Positions 17,006 to 25,604 of a stretch of 26,781 nt of DNA are shown piece by piece; the stretch's first letter is position 1, and every line of letters begins with the position of its first letter. Origin of the DNA: CAYWVO01 sp964461835. GTDB taxonomy: Bacteria > Zixibacteria > MSB-5A5 > WJJR01 > JAJRUJ01. Below the pieces are notes generated by a model, which saw only the letters and a list, made by a program, of their open reading frames with translations, did not search any database and was not told the origin of the DNA. The position numbers were made by a program, and so were the translations under genes. The stretch covers positions 1 to 26,781 of the forward strand of contig CAYWVO010000044.1 in the NCBI GenBank assembly GCA_964461835.1, written 5' to 3'.

Positions 17006-19681
17006 TTACAATACGGTTGATTTTTTGCCTTGTTCACGGTACTTTTTGATCAACGCCTGAAACCGTGGATGGTCGTGCAGCGGGTCAAATACCGGGTCAA
17101 ATCTCAAACTTTGCACGGTAAAATCAGCCGGGATTCGCATCAATTCTTCCAAAATGCCAATTGCCGAATCCTCCTCATTAAGAATCGCATAGCAACTGGC
17201 CTTGAAATAAAGCACCAAAACACCGCTTAAGGCGTCGACCCGCACAGGCAGCAGACTATCCAGGCGGGAAATATATTTGCATGACGCTTCTTCATTTCCC
17301 TGGATTGCATGAAGCATGGCCAAAGTGTTCTGGATTGAGATCGACTCCGTTTGTTCTTTTTGTGCCTGTTGATAGATCGGAATCAGGGAATCACAAACGT
17401 GCCGGGCCCGCGCCACATGTCCTGCGTAATACGGAATCGCGGCAAGCTCAATGCCCAGGTACCAGGTTGTCAGGTCTTCGGTATTCTGTACCGGTGCTAT
17501 CGAGTCGAGCACGGCTTGGGCAGAGTCCCAATTACGTTCCCATTTATACACCTGAACCCAATAGTGCCATGCCCCACGACCCAATCCGTGGGGCGCCTCA
17601 CGCAATGCTTCCTTGGCTTTTTCCAGGTCGGCATTCCAGAGCATATGGCAATGCGCAATCAACCCGTAGGCGGTCTGCTGATCGGGGCGAATGGCGATAC
17701 TCTTTCGTTCATAAACAACTGCACTGTCGAACTGGCGCAGATGATAGTATGTGATGCCAACCTCCATTGGCAAGATCGCGTCTCGCGGGTCCAATTCGAA
17801 GGCTTGTTTAAATTCTTCAACGGCATCCTCAAAACGTCCTTGCCGGCGCAGAATTCCGCCGAGGAGACGATGAAACCGCGCAGTACCCGCCAAATCGGTT
17901 CTCGCGAGGTCCAGGTGTCTCAGAGCCTGCGGATAGGCTTTGAAACCCCAATAGTAATAATAGGCCATTGCAAAGTGGCCGGCTCCCCATTGCGGATCGA
18001 TCTCCAGCGCCCGTTGCGCTGCGTGATGCCCCATTTGTCGCCGTTCATCTGTGCGATCATATCCTTGATGGTATAGTGCCAGGTGTGTGATGGCCAAGCC
18101 AGCCCAGGCTCGGACAAACAGCGAATCGAGTTCAGTGGCCCGCGTGAACATTTGAATGGCTATTTCGAAATCTTCCATCCGCCAGTCCGGATCGCGAGAA
18201 TGCTCTGCGCCACGCAGGTATGCCTGATAGGCCTCCGCATTTGTAGTCGGGACGTCTTCCACTGCCTGGCGATCTTTTTCCAGCAGAGTTACATTCAATT
18301 CCCCGGCAATGTGCTTGGCGATTTCCCCCTGCACTTCAAACACACTGGTTAGCGGACGGTCGTAAGTCTCCACCCACAGGTGGGTGTTCTGATCAGTGCG
18401 GATGAGCTGAGGAGTAATGCGCACCATATCGACATCGCCAGTGCGGTCCCAGCGCACGGTTCCTTCGAGGACATACTGTACGCCCAGTTCAGTAGCGATT
18501 TCAGGCAGTCCCTTGGTTGTTGTCTTATACTGCATGGCACTGGTGCGGGAAATTACTCCCAGGCCTTTGATTTTGGCGAGTCGCGAGGTAATCTCCTCCG
18601 TCATCCCGTCTGCGAAATACTCATCATCGGGATCCCCGAGGTTCTCGAAAGGTAAAACCGCGATCATGGGCTTGACCGGCGCAACTGATTCCTCCTCCGA
18701 CGTCGAACCACTCATAAACATCAGCGCGATCACCAGCGCCAGAAGCACTGCCAGCGGCAGAGCCACGAACAAGAGTCGCTGCACCGGTGTGAGACCGCCC
18801 GATGACCTAGCAACCGCGCCTTCCCCAAAGATCCTTTTTAGTTCAGTGATGACCTCTGTCACGCTACGAGGCCGGAAACTGGATTTCTTGTCCAGCAGCC
18901 GGTCAATGAGTCGTTGGAGATCAGCCGGGATATCATCCCGGTACTGTGACAGGGGCGGGGGCTTTTCTTTGAGAACGGCGTTGAGGATGGCCGCCTCGTT
19001 GTCTCCCGTGAATGGCCTGCGGCGCGCCAATAACTCGTAGAATATCACACCAAGGGAGAACAAATCCGATTGCTCGGTGATTTCCCCGCCCGAGATTTGC
19101 TCCGGCGACATATAGCCGATCGTCCCCATTGTCGAGCCGGTCTTGGTCAACGGTTCGCCGCCGCGCACCGAGGCCAAGCCGAAATCCAGGATTTTCGGCC
19201 GACCTTGCTGATCGACGACTATATTCGATGGTTTCAAATCGCGGTGAATGATCCCATTATTGTGAGCTTCCTGGAGGCCCTCGGCAATTTGGACCGCCAG
19301 CGAGGTGAATTCATTGAGTGTAAGATCCCGGCCAATCAAATAATCCCGCAGCACGCGATCCCCCACGTGCTCCATGACGATATAGGGTCGGCCATGATAA
19401 TCCCCAACCTCGTGAATGGTCACCACATTGGGGTGATTCAACACCGCGGCGGCCTGCGCCTCCCGCCGGAACCGGGCTACCGCCTCCGGATCATCCGCGA
19501 ATTGTTGCGGCACGAATTTGAGTACGACGTTCCGCGTGAGTTCGGGGTCCTCGGCCAGATAGACCTCCCCCATCCCACCGGTGGCAATATGTTCAAGAAT
19601 CCGGTACCGGCCAATATTCGTCCCGGCACTCAGCATACTGTACGAGCGGGTGTTGTCGTTTTGTTCGTCTTCGTAGTCCAT
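17006..19681 (-). CDS. Membrane Ser/Thr protein kinase with TolB-like and TPR regions
   Basis: The 891-residue protein has a PKN-type kinase domain at about 26-285: glycine loop near 33-38, catalytic Lys55, HRDLKPSN (146-153), DFGLA (166-170) and APE-like SPEQ (192-195). A single membrane span follows at about 303-324. Residues 338-470 are a TolB-N/FlgO-like domain (IAVLPFENLGDPDDEYFADGM at about 340-360), found in many signalling proteins of FCB and related bacteria. Residues about 480-885 are TPR-like helical repeats with a tandem 'A-x-x-Y-x-x-A' feel. The kinase faces the cytoplasm; the TolB-like and TPR parts are predicted outside. The ATG at 19679-19681 has no clear Shine-Dalgarno sequence. 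It precedes the FHA phosphatase by 37 nt. Confidence 0.92.
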   Translation of the reverse strand: MDYEDEQNDNTRSYSMLSAGTNIGRYRILEHIATGGMGEVYLAEDPELTRNVVLKFVPQQFADDPEAVARFRREAQAAAVLNHPNVVTIHEVGDYHGRPYIVMEHVGDRVLRDYLIGRDLTLNEFTSLAVQIAEGLQEAHNNGIIHRDLKPSNIVVDQQGRPKILDFGLASVRGGEPLTKTGSTMGTIGYMSPEQISGGEITEQSDLFSLGVIFYELLARRRPFTGDNEAAILNAVLKEKPPPLSQYRDDIPADLQRLIDRLLDKKSSFRPRSVTEVITELKRIFGEGAVARSSGGLTPVQRLLFVALPLAVLLALVIALMFMSGSTSEEESVAPVKPMIAVLPFENLGDPDDEYFADGMTEEITSRLAKIKGLGVISRTSAMQYKTTTKGLPEIATELGVQYVLEGTVRWDRTGDVDMVRITPQLIRTDQNTHLWVETYDRPLTSVFEVQGEIAKHIAGELNVTLLEKDRQAVEDVPTTNAEAYQAYLRGAEHSRDPDWRMEDFEIAIQMFTRATELDSLFVRAWAGLAITHLALYHQGYDRTDERRQMGHHAAQRALEIDPQWGAGHFAMAYYYYWGFKAYPQALRHLDLARTDLAGTARFHRLLGGILRRQGRFEDAVEEFKQAFELDPRDAILPMEVGITYYHLRQFDSAVVYERKSIAIRPDQQTAYGLIAHCHMLWNADLEKAKEALREAPHGLGRGAWHYWVQVYKWERNWDSAQAVLDSIAPVQNTEDLTTWYLGIELAAIPYYAGHVARARHVCDSLIPIYQQAQKEQTESISIQNTLAMLHAIQGNEEASCKYISRLDSLLPVRVDALSGVLVLYFKASCYAILNEEDSAIGILEELMRIPADFTVQSLRFDPVFDPLHDHPRFQALIKKYREQGKKSTVL

Positions 19682-19846
19682 CGGTTTTCAGATACACGAC
19701 GCCCGAAGACGCCTGCTTCCGATTTCTTGATTATGCCGTAATAGTATATGAAACCTTCTCCCACCGCCAGTCCGTTGTTGCAACAGGCAAATTTCAATCA
19801 GAGTATTCCCCGTACCAACAAAAATCTGAGCAGAAAAAAGTTGCGT

Positions 19847-21676
19847 TTATGTGCTGGTGGATTCCTTCGATGGAGACGAGGATTCCACCGGATCAACCAT
19901 CGCAATCAGCACATCACCGACACCCGGTTCGTACGGCTCTTCGGTAGAACAGATTTCCAGTTCTCCCGACGGATGGATGATGAAAAGTAGTATCGCGGAT
20001 TCACCATATCTGGCGCGGAATGCCTGATAATCATATTCCCTGGTAAGTTTCGTCCTTTTTATCACTGCGCCCTCGTGAAAGCGTTTATTGAGGAAATTAA
20101 AGGTCACCTGGGAACTGAACAAATACCGTCCCCGTAAATGTTGCGGGATGATATCCTCTCTGGTTTTCTCCGCCTCTCGGGCCGACATGAGTTGATAGAC
20201 GTTGGAACGATCGAAGATATCGTGAAAGTGCAGGGCGGCCAAGGCATTGACTTCATCGTTTGAGGTGAGGGCAACCAACCGCCCGATGCCATCCAACGGT
20301 ACGTCATAATGCAAATGTTCAGAGATGGCGCTGGTGTAATATGCTCGGCAGCCGGCGCGGCGCGCCTGGGTAATATTACCCCAGTTCGAATCAATCAACG
20401 CCACTTCGAACCCTTCCTTACGCAACGCCATCGCGATCGCCCGCGCCCAGGCATGCGCCCCGATAAACAAGACACCCTGCGGATTGGGCTGGGCGAGTTT
20501 CAGCCAGCGGGCGACCGGTGACACGGTAAGTCCATACACCGCCACGGTACCGATGATCGTTTGAAATACCAGCGGAGCAAGACGCGGACTTAAGGTTGCG
20601 TTGGCCTGAGCGGATTCGAGCATGAACACCGACACCACCGCGGCGGCGACAATACCCCGCGGCGCCATCCAACCCACAAATGCCCTTTCCCGCCAATTGA
20701 GATTAGATTTCAGCGTGGACAGATAAGCCATCACCGGCCGCACGAAAACGATCAGCACCCCGACAAAAATCCAGCTGGTCGCGTCAGCGGTCGCGATTTC
20801 CGCAACCGACATCCGGGCGGCCAAAATGACGAACAAACTGGAAATGAGAATAACCCGCAACGTCTCCTTGAAATCGGTTATCTGTTTAATGGTGACGTAG
20901 CGCTGATTCGCCAACGCCATACCCATCACGGTCACCGCCAACAACCCGGACTCTGACTGGACGGCATTGGCTCCCACATAGGCAATTATGACCAGCATCA
21001 AAGCAACGGCATTCTGTAAGAAATCGGGGATGAGATAGCGGCGGAGCAATATGACAATAATTGCTGCGGACAGAAGACCAATCACACCACCGGCAACCAG
21101 GGCACTGACTGCCCCCCAGATCATATGTCCTGTGCCGGCGCCAAACTGCCCAACCATGATTACTTCAAACACCAGCACTGCCAGAATTGCCCCGATAGGG
21201 TCGTTGACGATGCCTTCCCATTTCACAATCGATCCCACTCGTCCGGTCGGCCGAACCTGCTGGATAAGCGGGACGATTACCGTTGGTCCCGAGACTACCA
21301 AGATTGCCCCGAGGAGTACGGCGGAAGGAAAGTCGATTCCGGTGATCAAATACGCGGCCGCAGCACTAAGCACCCAGGTGACCAGGATACCGATTGTCGT
21401 CAAGTTGCGGACAACGGTTCCTACCTTACGCAGCTCGACAAGCCGCAGACTTAACCCGCCTTCGAAGAGAATAATCGCCACCGAGATTGAGACGAGGGGA
21501 AAAAGCAGGTCGCCGAACAATTCATCGGGATGTAAGATGCCTAATCCCGGGCCCGCCACAAATCCGCAGAGCAACAAGAGCAGGATCGCGGGCAGGCGCA
21601 GCCGCCAGGCCACCCACTGGGCGATGATTCCCAGAATAATGACACTGGCCAATCCAATGAGAACAGATTCACTCAT
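19847..21676 (-). CDS. CPA1-type cation/proton antiporter with C-terminal RCK domain
   Basis: The 609-residue inner-membrane protein has about 12 hydrophobic segments in residues 1-390, then a cytoplasmic tail. The motif EGIVNDPIGA (about 155-165) carries the N-D pair of NhaP-like (CPA1, electroneutral) antiporters, and MAPRGIVAAA supplies the conserved Arg. From about 395, GVLFIGAHAWARAIA is a Rossmann nucleotide-binding (TrkA-N/RCK) fold with DSN at the second strand end. The last 70 residues look like a TrkA-C-like domain. It exchanges Na+ or K+ for H+, gated by a nucleotide; the ion is not determined. Its ATG overlaps the stop of the TauE/SafE gene by 4 nt (ATGA) and lacks its own Shine-Dalgarno sequence, so the two are probably translationally coupled. 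Confidence 0.9.
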   Translation of the reverse strand: MSESVLIGLASVIILGIIAQWVAWRLRLPAILLLLLCGFVAGPGLGILHPDELFGDLLFPLVSISVAIILFEGGLSLRLVELRKVGTVVRNLTTIGILVTWVLSAAAAYLITGIDFPSAVLLGAILVVSGPTVIVPLIQQVRPTGRVGSIVKWEGIVNDPIGAILAVLVFEVIMVGQFGAGTGHMIWGAVSALVAGGVIGLLSAAIIVILLRRYLIPDFLQNAVALMLVIIAYVGANAVQSESGLLAVTVMGMALANQRYVTIKQITDFKETLRVILISSLFVILAARMSVAEIATADATSWIFVGVLIVFVRPVMAYLSTLKSNLNWRERAFVGWMAPRGIVAAAVVSVFMLESAQANATLSPRLAPLVFQTIIGTVAVYGLTVSPVARWLKLAQPNPQGVLFIGAHAWARAIAMALRKEGFEVALIDSNWGNITQARRAGCRAYYTSAISEHLHYDVPLDGIGRLVALTSNDEVNALAALHFHDIFDRSNVYQLMSAREAEKTREDIIPQHLRGRYLFSSQVTFNFLNKRFHEGAVIKRTKLTREYDYQAFRARYGESAILLFIIHPSGELEICSTEEPYEPGVGDVLIAMVDPVESSSPSKESTST

Positions 21677-22461
21677 AATACCAGCCGCTGAAAAAACTCA
21701 GCGATCCCCAAAAAGACGGTCGCTGCAATGACGATGACGCCGATAAGAACGTACCGAACAAATTTCGCACCCCGCTGCACTGCCATATTCGCGGCCACCC
21801 AGGCCCCGGCCATATTCCCCACAGCGAGAATCAGTCCTACTCCCCAGCGTACCTGATCATTTAAGAGAAAAACAACCAGCGCCAGTGGCGTAAAGCAGAG
21901 AACGATCAAGACCTTGACCGCGTTGGCGCGCACCAGATCGTACCCGGCACCCAGCACCAGGCCGGCCAAAAGGAAAATACCGACGCCGGCCTGAATGAAT
22001 CCCCCGTAAGCCCCGATGCCAAAGAAAATCAGCCAGCGAAACCACCCCGCTCGCTGCTGCCGCAATTCCGGACGGCCCTCCAGCCATTGTCTGGGGCGGA
22101 CCAGGAGCAGAATCAGGAAAATCACCATCAAAATACCGATAGTTATCCGCATCATCCGCTCGTCCAAATTCACCGCAATTTGCGCCCCGACAACCGCGCC
22201 CAGTACCGCGGGAACCGCCAGCAGAATGCCACCCCGGACATCCAGAGCGCGGCGCCGGGCAAATCCGGCAACACCGACCACGTTTTGGAGAAGAATGGCC
22301 ACGCGGTTGGTCCCGTTGGCGACATTGGCGGGAAGACCAAGGAACATCAAGAGGGGGAGCGTGATCAACGAGCCACTCCCGGCCAGCGTGTTGATAAATC
22401 CGCAGACAAATCCCGCCGCCACGACTGCGGGATAAAAATACCACGTGACCGACGCGTCCAT
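21673..22461 (-). CDS. TauE/SafE family permease (sulfite/organosulfonate exporter-like)
   Basis: The 262-residue protein has about eight hydrophobic segments. Two family blocks are visible: GFINTLAGSGSLITLPLLMF (21-40) with LPANVANGTNR (43-53), and GIGAYGGFIQAGVGIFLLAG (about 154-173). TauE/SafE members move sulfite, sulfoacetate, thiosulfate or other anions across the inner membrane. The substrate is not determined. It precedes the antiporter with an ATGA overlap. No Shine-Dalgarno sequence is obvious at its ATG. A link to sulfur compounds would agree with the OTR-family cytochrome 6 kb away, but this is only suggestive. Confidence 0.88.
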   Translation of the reverse strand: MDASVTWYFYPAVVAAGFVCGFINTLAGSGSLITLPLLMFLGLPANVANGTNRVAILLQNVVGVAGFARRRALDVRGGILLAVPAVLGAVVGAQIAVNLDERMMRITIGILMVIFLILLLVRPRQWLEGRPELRQQRAGWFRWLIFFGIGAYGGFIQAGVGIFLLAGLVLGAGYDLVRANAVKVLIVLCFTPLALVVFLLNDQVRWGVGLILAVGNMAGAWVAANMAVQRGAKFVRYVLIGVIVIAATVFLGIAEFFQRLVL

Positions 22462-22603
22462 CCGGGAAGAATACGTTAGCAGACCAGCAGATCAAACCGA
22501 TTTCCCCGCCGGAATACGTCGTATCATTTTTCGGCTCTATTGTAATTCCCTGCCCGAAAAGCGGTAGACAGGCAGGTCACGCCTCAGTTACCATGAGGGC
22601 GCC

Positions 22604-23146
22604 ATGAAGATTGCGTATAATGAAATGGTGCGGGCGATGTGCACAAACGACAGCCGCTACGACGGAACATTTTATATTGGCGTTCACTCGACCGGGATCT
22701 ATTGCCTGCCGTCCTGTAAGGCCCGCTTGCCCTTGCTGAAAAATGTCCGATTCTATTTTTCTCGGGAGGAAGCGATCAGTGCGGCCTTACGTCCCTGCCG
22801 TCGCTGTCGGCCCGAGCTGTATCCCAATACGCTACCGGAATGGCTGCCACGGATTCTCGAATATATGAACGAACAATGCAATGAACGTCTCACTGAAGGG
22901 GAGCTGATGCGGATCGGTGGTGTCGATATATCGACGATTCGCCGTCATTTTAAGGCGCATCTCGACCAATCCCCGCTCGCGTTTCACCGCCGTCTCCGGC
23001 TGCTCCAGGCACACCGCATGATCGAAGACGGTGATGATTATCTGACCGCGGCGTTTTCCTGCGGGTATCATTCGGTAAGCGGCTTCCGCGACGCCTACCG
23101 GCGAACATTTGGCCACCCACCAGGAGGAGTACATGTCAGAAACTAA
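22604..23146 (+). CDS. adaA: AdaA-like methylphosphotriester-DNA methyltransferase/regulator
   Basis: The 180-residue protein pairs an Ada N-terminal zinc domain (about 1-72) with an AraC-type DNA-binding domain (about 74-180). The four zinc cysteines are C34, C38, C65 and C68 in TGIYCLPSCKAR and LRPCRRCRP; C34 is the expected methyl acceptor (C38 in E. coli Ada). The HTH block runs from LPEWLPRIL to AFSCGYHSVSGFRDAYRRTFG. It lacks the C-terminal O6-alkylguanine methyltransferase of E. coli Ada; that function is in the next gene, as in the Bacillus AdaA/AdaB pair. Methylation of C34 should turn it into an activator. GAGGG lies 4 nt before the ATG. It overlaps the next gene by 14 nt and is divergent from the TauE/SafE gene. 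Confidence 0.92.
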   Translation: MKIAYNEMVRAMCTNDSRYDGTFYIGVHSTGIYCLPSCKARLPLLKNVRFYFSREEAISAALRPCRRCRPELYPNTLPEWLPRILEYMNEQCNERLTEGELMRIGGVDISTIRRHFKAHLDQSPLAFHRRLRLLQAHRMIEDGDDYLTAAFSCGYHSVSGFRDAYRRTFGHPPGGVHVRN

Positions 23147-23660
23147 TCTCCACTACACGACCCTGCCCAGCCCGATTGGCGATCTGCTGGCCGGCGCCTC
23201 CCCCACAGGTATTTGCTGGCTGGGCTGGCAGGATGATTCGGCCCCGAGTACGCTCGAAACAGTCTGCCGAAAATGGTATCCGGGCAGCTCTCCGGATGAT
23301 GAACAGCATCCGCTGCTGACGCAATTGGCTCAGGAGCTGGACGAGTATTTCCATCAGCGACGACAACAATTCACCGTGCCACTCGATCTGCATGGCACTG
23401 AATTTGAACAATCGGTCTGGCGCGTCCTGCAGAAGATTCCGTATGGTGAGACCAGAAGTTATGGTCAAATCGCTGCGGAATTGGGGAAGCCGAAAGCGGT
23501 CCGCGCAGTCGGGCGTGCCAACGGCGCCAACAACATCCCAATCCTCATTCCCTGCCATCGGGTGATCAGTGCCGCGGGTAAGTTGCATGGCTACACCGGT
23601 GGTCGGTGGCGCAAAGAACGTCTGCTGGCATTGGAAGGCGTAACAGCACTGGTTTTGTAG
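23133..23660 (+). CDS. ogt: Methylated-DNA-[protein]-cysteine S-methyltransferase
   Basis: This repairs O6-methylguanine by moving the alkyl group to its own cysteine in a suicide reaction. The 175-residue product has an N-terminal lobe (about 1-85) and the conserved HTH/active-site lobe, with GTEFEQSVWRVLQKIPYGETRSYGQIA and the acceptor motif IPCHRVI (about 145-151). The start is ATG at 23133, 5 nt after AGGAGG (23122-23127); a TTG further upstream at 23109 is open but has no such site. The frame overlaps adaA by 14 nt, so the two genes form an operon. No AlkA or AlkB gene follows. Confidence 0.93.
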   Translation: MSETNLHYTTLPSPIGDLLAGASPTGICWLGWQDDSAPSTLETVCRKWYPGSSPDDEQHPLLTQLAQELDEYFHQRRQQFTVPLDLHGTEFEQSVWRVLQKIPYGETRSYGQIAAELGKPKAVRAVGRANGANNIPILIPCHRVISAAGKLHGYTGGRWRKERLLALEGVTALVL

Positions 23661-23713
23661 GTGGCCAAGTATTTATTTCAAAAAAACCTACGCCGAGTGG
23701 TTAAATCTAAACT

Positions 23714-23743
23714 TTAACAAAAAACTAATCCGCAAACAATAAA
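23714..23743 (+). promoter_or_regulatory. Candidate promoter in the AT-rich gap
   Basis: TTAACA (23714-23719, 5/6) is followed after 18 nt by AATAAA (23738-23743, 4/6), about 80 nt ahead of the plus-strand small ORF at 23821. The stretch 23661-23760 is clearly richer in A and T than its surroundings. No terminator hairpin with a T-run was found after ogt. Confidence 0.3.
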
Positions 23744-23753
23744 CTTCCAATGG

Positions 23754-24014
23754 TCATTGTCGATTTCCTTTGATAGGGATTACACGGACATGCGGTGGAT
23801 CCCTGTTCAAAGGACAGGCAATGATAGCGTGGTTGAGTACACCAAGTGGTCTGATCATAACCGGTTGTGGTTTCGTACTCATATATTCCGTCGGCCAGTT
23901 TTCGCGTTTGACGTACAGTGAAGTCCTGCGGACACTGGGCTTTTGCGGAATATCATTAATTCTATTGAAAATCTTCTGGAGCTTTTGTGCTGCCGCTGCC
24001 TGTTCCTGGTCCAT
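23754..24014 (-). CDS. Possible small hypothetical protein (86 residues)
   Basis: ATG at 24012-24014 follows a strong purine-rich Shine-Dalgarno region, GGAGGAGGA (24022-24030 on the complement), at 8-11 nt. The product opens with MDQEQAAAAQKLQKIFNRIN, a plausible amphipathic helix, and is then Pro/Arg-rich and soluble; no family is recognised. It overlaps the plus-strand small membrane ORF almost entirely, so only one of them is likely to be real. A second ATG at 24016-24018 opens an 18-codon frame from the same site. Confidence 0.35.
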   Translation of the reverse strand: MDQEQAAAAQKLQKIFNRINDIPQKPSVRRTSLYVKRENWPTEYMSTKPQPVMIRPLGVLNHAIIACPLNRDPPHVRVIPIKGNRQ

Positions 24015-24036
24015 ACATCTGTCCTCCTCCCTATAA
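23821..24036 (+). CDS. Possible small two-helix membrane protein (71 residues)
   Basis: ATG at 23821 is 6 nt after AAAGGA (23809-23814). Two hydrophobic segments are predicted, about 11-27 (LIITGCGFVLIYSVG) and 38-62, with a short polar loop between. No family is recognised. It overlaps the minus-strand small ORF. The stretch 23661-24194, between ogt and the zinc-ribbon gene, otherwise holds only the promoter candidate; 24037-24194 shows no further convincing feature. Confidence 0.35.
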   Translation: MIAWLSTPSGLIITGCGFVLIYSVGQFSRLTYSEVLRTLGFCGISLILLKIFWSFCAAAACSWSIHLSSSL

Positions 24037-24194
24037 CCTAGCCCGAAGAACCGACGAAAACCAGCAACTTCTAAACGCAAAATTTGTCCAGCTTACGCTG
24101 AAACAGGACAGCCAAACCAACTCAGATTCGCCTCAGGAGGAGATAGACAGGGTTGAAAGAACTGATTCCGCTCACTCCAGCACTTAATAGCTAA

Positions 24195-25604
24195 TCAGGA
24201 CACCGGGATCCGGACAGCAGCGCGTTCGATGGCTGCCTCGGTTATTCTCTCGCGCCAGAAATAGCGGTCCGGACGGAATGGCATCCAAACCAATTCCGGC
24301 TCAGGCAAGTTTGGTGTACCGGTTTCCCGATCATCCTGCACCCAGATTTCTCGATTGGCCAAGGCGGCACGGATCAGGGGGGGAATGAGTGAGAGAGCGT
24401 GCGCGGTCGTGATGGCACAATCGGCAAAGGCGTACGACCGATTGGGGTATTCCACAACGTCCACCATATCCTCATGTCGGTTGTAGTGTTCAATAAGACG
24501 CAACAACCGTTGCGGATTGGCTACGGCAAATGCGGGAACAACAAAAAACCGGTCCTGAAACCCCAGATTGAAACACACCTGCGCATAGTTGGTTTTTTCC
24601 CGCCAATCAGTCTTGCTTAAATCGAAGACCCAAAACGGGAACAAGGTGTCCTGGCGTCCAATATCGGGTGGCATACGCACCGCCAACGGCCGATACCCGC
24701 GCTCTGATTCAGCATACATCCGCCGGCAGTTGCCGCAGAAATACGTTACCGAGCGCGGTGAGGCGGGCAAATCGTCCCCACAATTCGGACAGCGATGCGG
24801 AATAATCGTGATCGACGCCGCCACCCGTCCGACTGGTTCCCCGGACGGCAGTTGTGGCGCCTCACCTTCGGTAATCGACCATACCCGCCGGGCGACCGGA
24901 TCGAATTGCGCAGTAAACCGCCCGGCGGAATTAGCAAAATCCACCACCCAGATTGGAAAGTAGATTAAGTCACATTCTGCACCGGGTACCATGATCTGGA
25001 AGCGGACGCCAGGATCGGAAACTGCTCGTGAAACATTGCGTGCGGCCTGGCCAAATCGTTGGGAAGCAGCATGCTCAGGAATCGTCACGGCCACCAGTCG
25101 ATGCAATTCGCCGAATGATGCGGCGAGCGGTTCCATCTCTACTGTTTGCGTTCGGACCCCAAGCGTCACCACTCCCCAGGAAGCATCCTCGTTGGCGGCG
25201 AATGAGATCTCCCGTTGAGTAATCGAGACCCCGACTCCCGGTTCCTCCTCAACAGCATCCAGATCGTTCGTTGCTGGAGCGGAACCACGATCATCGGGAC
25301 GCCGCTGAATTGCAAACACGGTCCCATTGACCCGCCAAAATGGTATGTATACCTCATGGAAAGAATGCCAGCGTGATGCCAGAGGTTCACCGGCCTTTTT
25401 CAGGTGGCGATCGATGGAGAACTTCACTTGATGCCGAGGCAGGCTTTCGGTGATCACGAAGCGGCGAATGCCCGAGGCGCGATTCACCTTGAGCAGTGAC
25501 GCACAGTGCGGGCACCGCACCGTGCGGGACGCCTCGTCGACCGCCAGTTTGCCACCGCAAAAGCAACAGGTCAGACCAATTGAGAACGATTGAAGGCCGC
25601 TCAT
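24195..25604 (-). CDS. Zinc-ribbon protein of unknown function, partner of the SPFH gene
   Basis: The 469-residue protein has two zinc ribbons: C13/C16 with C31/C34 near the N-terminus, and C272/C275 with C290/C293 in the middle. A motif of the type 'Y/L-[IF]-P-[FI]-W' recurs three times: YIPFW (86-90), YFPIW (215-219) and LFPFW (321-325), suggesting a repeated beta unit between the ribbons. There is no signal peptide or membrane span. The ATG at 25602-25604 overlaps the SPFH stop (ATGA), so the two proteins are made together. I do not recognise the function; a role in assembling or supporting an SPFH membrane complex is an inference from context. Confidence 0.75.
   Translation of the reverse strand: MSGLQSFSIGLTCCFCGGKLAVDEASRTVRCPHCASLLKVNRASGIRRFVITESLPRHQVKFSIDRHLKKAGEPLASRWHSFHEVYIPFWRVNGTVFAIQRRPDDRGSAPATNDLDAVEEEPGVGVSITQREISFAANEDASWGVVTLGVRTQTVEMEPLAASFGELHRLVAVTIPEHAASQRFGQAARNVSRAVSDPGVRFQIMVPGAECDLIYFPIWVVDFANSAGRFTAQFDPVARRVWSITEGEAPQLPSGEPVGRVAASITIIPHRCPNCGDDLPASPRSVTYFCGNCRRMYAESERGYRPLAVRMPPDIGRQDTLFPFWVFDLSKTDWREKTNYAQVCFNLGFQDRFFVVPAFAVANPQRLLRLIEHYNRHEDMVDVVEYPNRSYAFADCAITTAHALSLIPPLIRAALANREIWVQDDRETGTPNLPEPELVWMPFRPDRYFWRERITEAAIERAAVRIPVS

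Noticed and set aside
17351..18076. 241-codon plus-strand frame opposite the TPR region of the kinase
   Set aside because: Antisense to TPR repeats; low-complexity translation with no family features.
19070..19741. 223-codon plus-strand frame opposite the Ser/Thr kinase
   Set aside because: It lies antisense to a clear kinase domain with intact HRD and DFG motifs, and its translation has no recognisable domain. It is a shadow of the codon bias.
21051..21731. 226-codon plus-strand frame opposite the antiporter
   Set aside because: Thr/Arg/Pro-rich translation antisense to strongly hydrophobic membrane spans; a typical shadow frame.
21857..22495. 212-codon minus-strand frame overlapping the TauE/SafE gene in another frame
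   Set aside because: Arg/Gly/Ser-rich translation from the off frame of a GC-rich gene; the TauE/SafE frame carries the conserved motifs.
23661..24194. Possible terminator, tRNA or small RNA in the AT-rich gap
   Set aside because: A GTAGGT/ACCTAC pairing spans over 20 nt of loop without a T-run, and no cloverleaf or stable stem was found by eye.
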